A stretch of DNA of 38,294 nucleotides, taken from contig NZ_JANFNG010000047.1 of the NCBI RefSeq assembly GCF_024436035.1, positions 1-38,294 of the forward strand. Reading direction: 5' to 3'. This document shows positions 17,841 to 26,712 of the stretch, one piece after another (position 1 is the stretch's first letter; each line of letters opens with the position of its first letter). The notes beneath the pieces are model-generated. The model saw only the letters and a program-made list of their open reading frames with translations. It did no database searches and was not told where the DNA came from. This DNA comes from Streptomyces humicola (GTDB lineage: Bacteria; Actinomycetota; Actinomycetes; Streptomycetales; Streptomycetaceae). The position numbers and the translations under genes are program-made.

Positions 17841-18563
17841 GTGGCTGATCTCGATGACTTCGACGGCTTCGGGCAACCGCCAGATGTGCACGTAGGGCAA
17901 GAGTTCAAGAACCGCAGGGCCCTCTACGAGGCCAAGGTTCATCGCCAAACTCAAGGAGGCATCTGCGGTACAGCTGCCAAGGGAGCGGAGTCAATCGTCG
18001 TCTCCGGAGGATACGAGGATGACGCCGACTTCGGCAGCGAAATAATCTATACGGGCCAAGGCGCACGCAGCGACTCAGGAAAACAGATCGACCACCAATA
18101 TCTAAAATTGGGTAACGCTGCTCTCGTAACAAGCATATCGAGCGGTAGACCAGTGAGAGTCATACGGGGGCGCGGTGGCGATCCTGCATACTCACCCAAG
18201 CAAGGGCTGCGCTACGACGGCTTGTATCGCGTAGAAGAGTTCTGGTCTACTATCGGAAAGTCCGGTTTTCGAGTATACCTCTTCCGACTACGCGAACTAA
18301 CCGAACTCAAAAGCGATGTGAATGCGGCAACCGTAATCTCCAAGACAGCCCCCTCAGGCAATCCCTCACCTCGCAGAAATCAAGTGACGACGCAACGTAT
18401 CGTCCGGAGCACTAAGGTCGCAGATCACGTCAAAAGGCTCCACGACTACACCTGCCAAGTGTGCGGGATCCGGCTCTCCACTCCTACAGGCGCATACGCC
18501 GAAGCAGCGCACATACAAGGCCTCGGGAGCCCGCATAACGGTTTCTGGGCCGCTTCTACGTAG
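17841..18563 (+). pseudogene. SRA (YDG)-HNH endonuclease, truncated within HNH
   Basis: The open frame encodes 240 residues. Residues 10-150 match the SAD/SRA (YDG) fold that flips out and reads modified cytosines (VGQEFKNRRALYEAKVHRQT, then GICG; SGGYEDDADFGSEIIYTGQG; LRYDGLYRVEEFW). Residues 185-233 begin an HNH nuclease (HDYTCQVCGIRLSTPTGAYAEAAHIQGLG). Sequence resemblance stops at SPHNG. The second half of the HNH (N and the final H, with a second metal Cys pair) is missing and the frame ends after FWAAST. Intact relatives act as modification-dependent (type IV-like) restriction enzymes. Base composition is clearly less GC-rich than the flanks, suggesting horizontal gain. GTG at 17841 has a GAGGGG SD. 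This copy should be catalytically dead. Confidence 0.82.
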
Positions 18564-19063
18564 GCGAACTCGCAGCAGACCGCCCAACGCGCAGGTACAT
18601 CGAGGCGGTCCAGCACGCTTCCGAGATGCGGCTGTCGCCCACGGAGATTGAACGCCTGGTTGAACTCCGTCTCAGGCGGCAGGAGATCATCAACCGCCCC
18701 AAGCCACCACACATTTGGGCCGTTCTGGACGAGTCGGTGATCCGCCGTGTCGTCGGCGATCGCGACATCATGCGTGAGCAACTGGCCCACCTCTTGCGCG
18801 CCAACGACACGCCCAACGTCACGCTGCAGGTCCTTCCGTTCGAAAAGGGTGCTCACTCGGCAGCGATGGGGAGCTTCGTGATCCTCGGCGGTGCGGAGCC
18901 CTCGCTCGATGTCGTATACGTCGACATCCGTACGGGATCGCTCTTCATGGAGAAGGACGAAGAGCTCAACCGATACAGACTCGCGTTCGACTGCCTCCGT
19001 GCTCAAGCATTGGACATGTCAGCCTCGTCGGCCTTGATCGAACGCGTTCGCAAGGAGCTGTGA
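18539..19063 (+). pseudogene. DUF5753 (Scr1-type) regulator lacking its HTH domain
   Basis: From about 18596 the frame encodes YIEAVQHASEMRLSPTEIER and continues through a full DUF5753 effector region (LRRQEIINRPKPPHIWAVLD, TPNVTLQVLPFEKGAHSAAM, VDIRTGSLFME, ALIERVRKEL). Family members are about 260-290 residues with an N-terminal XRE-type HTH. Here the frame opens only after a TAA at 18536-18538, directly behind the broken HNH gene, so the HTH is gone. ATG at 18626 could give a 145-residue remnant. The stop TGA overlaps the ATG of the following DUF397 gene (TGATG). This is the usual regulator-DUF397 pair, now decayed. Confidence 0.8.
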
Positions 19064-19275
19064 TGCAGGAAGTACCCATATCGGGCACGGACGGTGCCTG
19101 ATTCAAGTCGTCGTACAGCGGCGCCGGGAACACCGAGTGCGTGGAAGCCGCGTTCCTACCCGACGGGACCGCCGTCCGCGACTCCAAACACCCCGGCGGC
19201 CCCATACTCCGCTTCCCCGACCGCGCGTGGGCTGCCTTCGTGCATGCCGTCCGTCGTGGGGAATCGTTGCGCTGA
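19063..19275 (+). pseudogene. DUF397 protein with in-frame TGA
   Basis: The 71-codon frame reads MQEVPISGTDGA, stop, FKSSYSGAGNTECVEAAF and on to FVHAVRRGESLR. It is a complete DUF397 protein except that codon 13 (19099-19101) is TGA where the family has a conserved Trp (W-x-K-S-S-Y-S). The start overlaps the stop of the upstream DUF5753 remnant (TGATG), the usual coupling of these pairs. In Streptomyces, DUF397 proteins act with the adjacent XRE/DUF5753 regulator, as in the WhiJ-type systems. The single change TGG to TGA most simply means a pseudogene. Confidence 0.8.
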
Positions 19276-19377
19276 GAGACGTACGCAACGGCCACCCCAC
19301 GCGTCCGTGCGGGACCGGCGGAGATAGCCTCTGCACAGGAAATTCCTAAGGTGTTCTCTCGGTGGAGGTGGCAGCGG

Positions 19378-19677
19378 ATGGCCAGGATTCCCGCTTCTGT
19401 GGTAGCTGCGGGCGGGCTCGTCGGAGGGTACGCGGTGGCGCGGTGGACGCGGAAGCGGCCGCTCGGCGGTGTTGCGCTCGCCGCGGCGGGGACGCTTGCC
19501 GCGCGGGAGTGGAACCGGGCCGCCGGGGCGAAGACGGCTGCCGCGCTGACCGGGCTGTACGTGGCCGGGTTCGCCGGGGCGCATCCGCTGGCGCGGAAGG
19601 TGGGGGCGTGGCCGGCCGTGGGTGCCGTGGCGGGGGCCGTCGGGCTCGCGTCGGTGATCGCGACCCGGCAGCGGTAG
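19378..19677 (+). CDS. Small hydrophobic membrane protein, unknown function
   Basis: The 99-residue protein has about three hydrophobic segments (PASVVAAGGLVGGYAVARW, GGVALAAAGTLAAREW, VGAVAGAVGLASVIATRQ) and short basic loops. No known domain is recognised. ATG at 19378 has GGAGG nine bases upstream; a longer version from ATG 19351 is less likely. It is convergent with the M23 peptidase gene and separated from it by a strong hairpin. Confidence 0.7.
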   Translation: MARIPASVVAAGGLVGGYAVARWTRKRPLGGVALAAAGTLAAREWNRAAGAKTAAALTGLYVAGFAGAHPLARKVGAWPAVGAVAGAVGLASVIATRQR

Positions 19678-19694
19678 GCAAAAAGGCAAAAGGG

Positions 19695-19733
19695 CGGCGG
19701 CCCTGGCGTCGGGGGGATGAGCCAGGGCCGCCG
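19695..19733. terminator. Bidirectional hairpin terminator
   Basis: CGGCGGCCCTGGC (19695-19707) and GCCAGGGCCGCCG (19721-19733) form a perfect 13-bp stem with a 13-nt loop. It lies between the convergent small membrane protein and M23 peptidase genes. Confidence 0.8.
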
Positions 19734-19798
19734 GGATTCGGGGGCGGGGGGAACGCCTTTCCGAACAGGTTCCTCGCGGAACTGTTGAAGAATATACG

Positions 19799-20731
19799 TT
19801 AGACCAACGATGCGCCGCGCTCCTGCAGCCATGCCAGCGGGTCGACCGGCTCGCCACCTGCCGGCCGGATCTCCAGGTGCAGGTGGGGGCCGGTGACGTT
19901 GCCCGTGGCGCCGACACGGCCGACCACGTCACCCGTCGTGACCTTGCCGCTCGTCTTCACCATGGACGACAGGTGGCAGTACCAGACCTGCGTGCCGTCG
20001 TCGAGGGTGAGCACGACGCGGTAACCGTAGGCTCCGGCCCAGCCGGCCGAGGTGATCGTTCCGCCGTGAACCGCCATCGCCGGGGTTCCGGTCGGGGCGG
20101 CGAAGTCCTGGCCGGTGTGGGCGGCCGACCACATCGAACCGGCCTCGCCGAAGCCGGAGGTGAGCGTCGAGGACGTGAGCGGCTTGATGTAACTCGCCGC
20201 CAGCTCAGCGGCCAGCTGTGCGCGTCGCTCCTGCTCGGCCTTGGCCTCGGCTTCGGCTGCCGCCTGCTGGCGGGCCTGTTCCTCGGCCTTCTTCCTCGCG
20301 GCCTCGTCGCGGACCTTCTGCGCCGCGGCCTCCTTGGCAGCTGCGGCCTCCGCCGCCTTGCGCTGATCCTCCCGCACGGCGGCATCGGCGTCCGCCCGCT
20401 GCTGGTGGACCTGGGCCAGGATGCGGGTGAGAAGGGTCTCCCCGGCGGAGTGGGACATGACGACCGGCGCGGCCGCCGGTTCCTCCGCGGGATTCGAGGG
20501 AGCCGCGTGAGCCGAGGTGTGGATGACGTCCGAGACGTCCTGGACCGAGATCGGGATGCTGATCGGCGACTTGCTCTGCGCTGCCGCGACGCCGCTCGCG
20601 CCCACGGCCGCCATCGCCGCCACGCCGAGCACGGTCGAACCGCGTGAGACCCCGCGCTGCTTCGGCAGCCGGTGCTTGCCGAACTCAGCGGAGGCGGGGT
20701 CCGCGAGAGCAGGCTCGTTCGACGACGTCAC
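19799..20731 (-). CDS. M23-family metallopeptidase (murein hydrolase)
   Basis: The 310-residue secreted protein has a hydrophobic segment at about 33-52, an Ala/Glu/Lys-rich coiled coil at about 105-178 and a LytM/M23 domain at about 180-305. Zinc ligands H205 and D209 (HTGQDF) and H285 (GPHLHLEI) and the catalytic H252 (YCHLSS) are all present, so the enzyme should be active. Such enzymes cut peptidoglycan cross-bridges during growth or germination. The start is GTG at 20731. The mRNA leader is a c-di-AMP riboswitch, which ties expression to this wall and osmotic signal. Confidence 0.93.
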   Translation of the reverse strand: MTSSNEPALADPASAEFGKHRLPKQRGVSRGSTVLGVAAMAAVGASGVAAAQSKSPISIPISVQDVSDVIHTSAHAAPSNPAEEPAAAPVVMSHSAGETLLTRILAQVHQQRADADAAVREDQRKAAEAAAAKEAAAQKVRDEAARKKAEEQARQQAAAEAEAKAEQERRAQLAAELAASYIKPLTSSTLTSGFGEAGSMWSAAHTGQDFAAPTGTPAMAVHGGTITSAGWAGAYGYRVVLTLDDGTQVWYCHLSSMVKTSGKVTTGDVVGRVGATGNVTGPHLHLEIRPAGGEPVDPLAWLQERGASLV

Positions 20732-20754
20732 AGCCGTCGCGCTCCTTTCCTTCC

Positions 20755-20905
20755 TTCACGCCTACCGGGTTAGCTGACGGGTTCGGAGCAGGAAGGTCTC
20801 CTACGAACGCCCGCACAACCACCGTGCGCACGCCCGATTCACCCCAGAAAAGGTGGTTCCCCGGCTCCCGCGAGTGCAGGATTCGGCTTGCGTTATCGAA
20901 AGTTA
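20755..20905 (-). ncRNA. Cyclic-di-AMP riboswitch (ydaO-yuaA leader)
   Basis: Read on the minus strand, the leader of the M23 gene contains the conserved blocks of this class in order: GAATCCTGC, GGGAGCCGGGGAACCACC, TGGGGTGAATC, AGACCTTCCTGCTCCGAACC, then CGTCAGCTAACCCGGTAGGC. A purine-rich GAAGGAAAGGAG SD follows. In actinobacteria these riboswitches precede wall-hydrolase genes such as rpfA and NlpC/M23 genes and shut expression at high c-di-AMP. The boundaries given are approximate. Confidence 0.93.
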
Positions 20906-20963
20906 ATACATCAGCGGCCGAGAAACCAAGCCGTTCGGGTGACTGATGGGACATCAGCTGTCC

Positions 20964-22256
20964 TCAGTTGCCGTCGGGGGAGCTCCGGGGAGCCGGTGCC
21001 GTGATCTGTATGCGGTAGTTGCCGCGGGCATCCTGGCCGAGCACCTGCAGGCGGAAGCGGCCGTGGTCCGCGGTGTACGACTCGCCGGTACGGAACGGCG
21101 CGTCCGCCAGCGCCGGCTCCTGCGCATTGCGGCAGTTGGGAGGGGCGGGCGAGCCGGGGTGGGCGCTCAGGACCCTGATCGGGCCGTGCGTCGACCCGAC
21201 GTCCGTCCTGACGTGGTAGAGCAGTACGCCCTCGGCGCAGGTGCGGCGGTCGTTGCCGTAGCGGCTGCGGACCTCGACGGCGTAGGCGTCGGTGTCGCTC
21301 CGCTTGACGACGACGAGCTTGGTGCCGCCGGTGCGCTCGGTCGGGGTAAGGGTGTGCACGGAGACGCCGGCCGCCGCGACGCAGTGGACCTGGGCAGGGT
21401 CGAGCCAGCCGAACTTCCACTTCTCCCAGGCGAGGAACTCCGGCGAGATGGCCCGCTGGTCGCCCATCAGGTCCCAGTCGCCGACCTTGGTGTCCCAGTC
21501 GTCCCGCAGATCGTCCCACGGCGGTTGGACGTAGAGATCGGGCAGGCCGAACAGGTGGCCGGATTCATGGGCGACGACGTTGCGGTCGGGCTTTGCGGCC
21601 TCCCATATCATCGAGATGTTGCGGATGGCGGTGCCATCGGCGGTGATCGCGTCGCGGCGGGCGAGCGTGGTGGTCGCGGTGGCGTCGTGGTCGGCGCCGG
21701 GCGCGTCGGGGTCGGCGACTATGTAGAGGGTCTGCACGCCTCGGAAGTTCACGCCGGTGCGGCGGGCGGCGGCCACCGCATCGCGGATGTAATGCAGCAT
21801 CTTCGCGTACGGCTCGGCGCGGTGGATGCCGTAGGCGGCCGCCGGCATGGGCATGGCAACGTAGGAGGCGACCGGGACGATGTCCAGCTTCGCCTTGCCG
21901 TAGGAGGCCCTTGCGTAGAACTGCGGTACGGACGGCAGGTAGTGGGCGGCCAGCTGCTGCGGCGTGTTGGCGGGCGTGTGGCCGGGGAAGCGGACGAAGA
22001 TCATCTTGGCATGGACCGTGCCGACCGGGCGAACGTGGTCGGGATCCCACGGGGTGACGCCCTCCGAGAGCCACGAGTCGGTGCGCTGCAAGGCGCAGGC
22101 GCCGGACGGTGCGTCGGGCGCATCGGGCGCGTCGGCGGCGGATACGACCGAGGACACGGCTCCGGGCGCCGCCACCCCCGCCGCGCACAGCACCCCGGCC
22201 ACGACGGCCGCCCGAGGCCACGCGCGCAGACGCGCGCGAAAGAACGAATGCTGCAT
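20964..22256 (-). CDS. Secreted M6-like zinc metalloprotease
   Basis: The 430-residue protein has a signal peptide (RARLRAWPRAAVVAGVLCAAGVAA; mature start near residue 41) and a short DAPDAPDAP repeat. The protease core has the active-site motif VVAHESGHLFGLPDLY, with H230, E231 and H234 and probably Asp240 as ligand. The following GDWDLMGD is typical of immune-inhibitor-A/M6 relatives. It is probably an extracellular protease. ATG at 22256 has GAGGAG upstream. It is divergent from the esterase-fold gene, with 279 bp between them. Confidence 0.9.
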   Translation of the reverse strand: MQHSFFRARLRAWPRAAVVAGVLCAAGVAAPGAVSSVVSAADAPDAPDAPSGACALQRTDSWLSEGVTPWDPDHVRPVGTVHAKMIFVRFPGHTPANTPQQLAAHYLPSVPQFYARASYGKAKLDIVPVASYVAMPMPAAAYGIHRAEPYAKMLHYIRDAVAAARRTGVNFRGVQTLYIVADPDAPGADHDATATTTLARRDAITADGTAIRNISMIWEAAKPDRNVVAHESGHLFGLPDLYVQPPWDDLRDDWDTKVGDWDLMGDQRAISPEFLAWEKWKFGWLDPAQVHCVAAAGVSVHTLTPTERTGGTKLVVVKRSDTDAYAVEVRSRYGNDRRTCAEGVLLYHVRTDVGSTHGPIRVLSAHPGSPAPPNCRNAQEPALADAPFRTGESYTADHGRFRLQVLGQDARGNYRIQITAPAPRSSPDGN

Positions 22257-22535
22257 CGGGACTCCTCGGGGCGGGCTGCCTGCCGGCGGCGCTGCCTACC
22301 GGTGTCATAGACGCTGCCACCCGCCGCCGCGCGCCGCTCGGGCGGCTGAGCCATCCGGGTACAGGTCGCCGTCATTTCCGCCCTGCGCTCAGGTTGCGGG
22401 GAGTCGACGGGAAGCCAACGGGCAAACAACAGAAATAGCCCGGCTACGTTACAGTTTGACGGACTTCTTGCCCTTTCGGCTTCATGTACAGAATCCTCAC
22501 GAGGGGCCGACGAGCAAGGTCGATCATGCAGGGGG

Positions 22536-23663
22536 ATGAGGGTGAGTCTGACCGGTACCTGGTTCCTCGTCGCGTTGATTGCGGTGACGGTGCTGGCGGT
22601 CATCGCAACACTGGTGCTCTGGTCGAAGATCCCGGGCCCTGTCCCGGTGCGCTGGGGCTCGCGGCTGGTGATGATCCTGGTCTGCCAGGCGACGGCGATC
22701 GCCGTCGTCGCCGCCTTGATCAACACCAGCTACGGCCTCTACGCGTCGTGGAGCGACCTGTTGGGGACCAACACCGCCAACCCGAACAACGTCGCGATGC
22801 CCGGCCCGCCGGCATCCCGCGCCAAGTTCACCCACGCCCAGGGCGGCACCGACGCGGGCGGACTGCTCGACACGTACTTCCACGGCACGCGCTCGACGCT
22901 CTCCGGGCAGGTCATCGTCTGGGCCCCGCCGGAGTACAACGACCCGGCCTACGCGCACACCGACTTCCCCGTCCTGATGCTGCTGCACGGCGTGCCCGGC
23001 AGCCCGCAGTCATGGCTGGAGAACGGCAACATGCCCGGTGCCTTCCAGAACCTGGTCGCGCAGCACCGGTCACATCCGTTCATCCTCGCGATGCCGGTGA
23101 TCAACCCCGGCAGCGTCGACACGGACTGCAGCGACATTCCGAACCGCAAGGTCGCCACCTGGCTCGCCGAGGACGTGCCGGACCTGATCAGGCACAAGTT
23201 CCGTACCGTCTCCGGCCCGAGGGGCTGGGGGCTGATGGGCTTCTCGACCGGCGGATACTGCGCGACGAAGCTTCCGCTGCAGTTCCCGCACGTCTTCGGC
23301 GCGGGCGCCGCGCTCGACCCCGACCCGCTCACCGGCGACCCGGACGTGATCTACGACAGCGTGCTGCGCGAGCACAACAGCCCGATGTGGCTCATCCGGC
23401 ACACACAAACCGACCTGTCCGGCATCTCGCTCTTCCTGGCCACGTCCAAGCAGGACCGGGACAGTCCGCCGACGTACATCGAGAAGTTCGCCCGGTACGC
23501 CAACGACGCAGCCGACTACGGCAGTGGGGTGCGCGTTCAGACGATGGTGGTGCCGGCCGGCGGCCACAACTACAACACGTGGACGAGCATGTACCCGGCC
23601 GCGATCAGTTTCCTGAGCGAGCAACTCGCGGCACCACGGCAGTCATCGCTTCAGAAGCGGTAG
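22536..23663 (+). CDS. Membrane-anchored esterase-fold (alpha/beta hydrolase) protein
   Basis: The 375-residue protein has two N-terminal TM segments (about 7-29 and 43-63) and an extracytoplasmic esterase D/antigen-85-like alpha/beta-hydrolase domain. The nucleophile elbow is GFSTGG. FPVLMLLHGVPGSPQSW supplies the oxyanion region and VVPAGGHNYNTW the catalytic His. Relatives include mycolyltransferases and other secreted acylesterases. The substrate here is unknown. The start is ATG 22536. The last 59 bp overlap the 3' end of the convergent FtsW/RodA gene. Confidence 0.88.
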   Translation: MRVSLTGTWFLVALIAVTVLAVIATLVLWSKIPGPVPVRWGSRLVMILVCQATAIAVVAALINTSYGLYASWSDLLGTNTANPNNVAMPGPPASRAKFTHAQGGTDAGGLLDTYFHGTRSTLSGQVIVWAPPEYNDPAYAHTDFPVLMLLHGVPGSPQSWLENGNMPGAFQNLVAQHRSHPFILAMPVINPGSVDTDCSDIPNRKVATWLAEDVPDLIRHKFRTVSGPRGWGLMGFSTGGYCATKLPLQFPHVFGAGAALDPDPLTGDPDVIYDSVLREHNSPMWLIRHTQTDLSGISLFLATSKQDRDSPPTYIEKFARYANDAADYGSGVRVQTMVVPAGGHNYNTWTSMYPAAISFLSEQLAAPRQSSLQKR

Positions 23664-25014
23664 ACCCCGAGGGCAGCGGGTTCTCCTTCTCGTACGCGAT
23701 CCGGCCTGCCGCGTCGCTCAGCTTGATCAGCACGGCGACGAGCAGCCAGTTCGCCACCATCGACGAACCGCCCTGTGCGAGGAAGGGCAGCGCCTTGCCG
23801 GTGAGCGGGATCAGGCCGGTGACACCGCCGGTCACCACGAAGACCTGCAGGCCGATGACGGTGGCCAGGCCGGAGGCGAGCAGCTTGCCGAACGGGTCGG
23901 TCAGGACGATGGCCGTGCGCAGGCCCCGCTCCACCAGCAGGACGTAGAGCATCAGCACCGCCGTGACACCGGCGAGCCCGAGCTCCTCGCCGACGGTGGT
24001 GAGGATGAAGTCGCTCTGCCCGGCGAAGCCGATCAGCCACGGATGGCCCTGCCCGAGGCCGGTGCCGAGGATGCCGCCCTGCCCGAAGCTGAACAGCGCC
24101 TGGGCGGGCTGGTCGGAGACGATGCCGGCCGGCCGCTGGTTGGGCGGCAGGAAGATGTCCATCGGGTGCAGCCAGGCCACGACGCGGCCGACGACGTGCG
24201 AGGACGTCGAGCCGACGATGCCGCCGCCGACCACGGCCATGATCAGGCCGACGACGACCCACCCGATGCGTTCCGTGGCCACGTAGAGCATGATCACGAA
24301 GACGCCGAAGAAGATCAGCGACGTGCCGAGGTCGTTCTCGAAGACCAGCACCATCAGGCAGACGGCCCACACCACGAGCACGGGCCCGAGGTTGCGGCCG
24401 CGCGGGAAGCTGATGCCCCAGATCTTCCGGCCGACGAGCGCGAGCGCGTCCCGGTTCGCCATCAGGTATCCGGCGAAGAAGACGCAGATGGCGAGCTTGA
24501 CGAACTCGTCGGGCTCGATGGTCGCGCCGGGCAGCCTGATCCACCGCTTGGCGCCGTAGGTGTCCCCGGGGAAGAACGCGGGCGCCATGAGCAGCACCAG
24601 CGCGAACGTCATCAGCAAGTAGGGGTAACGGTTGAAGACGCGGTGGTGCTTGACCACAGCGGTGACGGCGATGAAGGCGACTATCGCGATACACAGCCAC
24701 ATCACCTGGTTCGGCGCCGCGGCCGTCGCCTTGAACTCGGCCTCGTACGACCAGTCGAGCCGGCTGATCAGCACAAGACCGATGCCGGAGAGCATCACGG
24801 CGACCGGGAGGATCAGCGGATCGGCGAACGGCGCGAAGCGCCGCACCGCGAGATGGGCGGCCACCGCGAGTGCGCCGAGGCCGAGGCCGGCGGGGAGCAG
24901 GGTGCTGGGGACGGTGCCGTTGAGGGCCAGACCGGCGTCCGCGTAGCCGAAGACCGCCAGCAGCACGGCGAGCACTATCAGCACCAGCTCGGTGTTCCTG
25001 CGTCGCGTCACCAT
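23605..25014 (-). CDS. FtsW/RodA/SpoVE-family peptidoglycan glycosyltransferase
   Basis: The 469-residue integral membrane protein has about 10-12 TM helices and SEDS family signatures: GAKRWIRLPGATIEPDEFVKL, FENDLGTSLIF, QGGILGTGLGQG and FLAQGGSSMVANW. SEDS proteins polymerise lipid II with a partner class B PBP. No PBP gene is adjacent, so this is an orphan paralogue; Streptomyces encode several, used for vegetative and sporulation septa. The start is ATG 25014, followed by MVTRRRNTEL. The C-terminal tail overlaps the convergent hydrolase gene. Confidence 0.94.
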   Translation of the reverse strand: MVTRRRNTELVLIVLAVLLAVFGYADAGLALNGTVPSTLLPAGLGLGALAVAAHLAVRRFAPFADPLILPVAVMLSGIGLVLISRLDWSYEAEFKATAAAPNQVMWLCIAIVAFIAVTAVVKHHRVFNRYPYLLMTFALVLLMAPAFFPGDTYGAKRWIRLPGATIEPDEFVKLAICVFFAGYLMANRDALALVGRKIWGISFPRGRNLGPVLVVWAVCLMVLVFENDLGTSLIFFGVFVIMLYVATERIGWVVVGLIMAVVGGGIVGSTSSHVVGRVVAWLHPMDIFLPPNQRPAGIVSDQPAQALFSFGQGGILGTGLGQGHPWLIGFAGQSDFILTTVGEELGLAGVTAVLMLYVLLVERGLRTAIVLTDPFGKLLASGLATVIGLQVFVVTGGVTGLIPLTGKALPFLAQGGSSMVANWLLVAVLIKLSDAAGRIAYEKENPLPSGSTASEAMTAVVPRVARSGN

Positions 25015-25267
25015 TGCCGACCCCCCACCGTCCTCACGCTGTCACCGGGCACTGCATCCCCCTCCTGAGGTTCCTGAGGCCGTTCGGGGATTGTTGCACG
25101 AGTACGCAAAGGTACCGGGACCTCACCTGCGGCCGGGAACGACCTTGGGCTTTGCACGGACAGAGCACGTGGACACGCTCTGCATATGCCGTGTCACGGA
25201 CTGTCACATAATGTGTGTTATGCCCTACTTGCCCGTACCGAGCATGCATCAAGGAGTTGTTCCCATC

Positions 25268-25789
25268 GTGAAGAAGTTCATCGCCCACGGGGCCGTCGCC
25301 ACCGTGATCTCCGCCGTCGCCCTCGTCCCGCTCGCCGGGGTGGCGCAGGCGGACACGCCCCTGCGGATGGGGCCGCGCGCGGTCACGTCGGCGAAGCAGC
25401 ACGCGCTCGGCGACACAAGCAGGACGAGCACCACCGCCCGCAGCGACCGGGCCGAAGGCCGTGACGAAAGCCACTTGCGGGCGAGCTACTGGGAGGGCTT
25501 CCACGACGGCTACGCCCTCGGCGCGCGCCGCCACATCCGTGACGATGACGACCGGGGGTACCGGCCCGACTCCTACTGGGACGGCTTCCGCGACGGCTAC
25601 CGACTCGGCGAACGCCACAGATGCCACAGGCGTCACGACGAGGACGGGGACGGCTACGACCACCGCAGCGACTTCCACAACGGCTACTACGACGCCCGCC
25701 GCCACTGCCACCACCGCCATCACCATCACCATCACCACCGGCGCCACCACCACAAGCGCTGCCTGTGGAAGGAACTCCTGGGCATCTGA
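25268..25789 (+). CDS. Secreted His-rich repeat protein, unknown function
   Basis: The 173-residue protein has a signal peptide (KKFIAHGAVATVISAVALVP, cleavage near GVAQA/D). Three related repeats follow: ASYWEGFHDGYALGARR, DSYWDGFRDGYRLGERH and SDFHNGYYDARRH. The C-terminus is extremely His/Arg-rich (runs of up to seven His) with flanking Cys. Extracytoplasmic metal binding is plausible but unproven. GTG at 25268 has AAGGAG 11 bases upstream; ATG at 25244 is an alternative that would overlap the SD. A strong hairpin separates it from dodecin. Confidence 0.75.
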   Translation: MKKFIAHGAVATVISAVALVPLAGVAQADTPLRMGPRAVTSAKQHALGDTSRTSTTARSDRAEGRDESHLRASYWEGFHDGYALGARRHIRDDDDRGYRPDSYWDGFRDGYRLGERHRCHRRHDEDGDGYDHRSDFHNGYYDARRHCHHRHHHHHHHRRHHHKRCLWKELLGI

Positions 25790-26629
<840 letters not shown>

Positions 26630-26712
26630 GCCGCAACGCGTTCGCCCAGCCGTTCGCCGCGCTGTCTGCCACACGGTTCGCCTCAGGGGCGAGAGCCGTG
26701 TAGACATGGCGT

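Noticed and set aside
18446-19006. 186-residue minus-strand frame across the DUF5753 remnant
   Set aside because: It is antisense to recognisable DUF5753 sequence and has no family resemblance.
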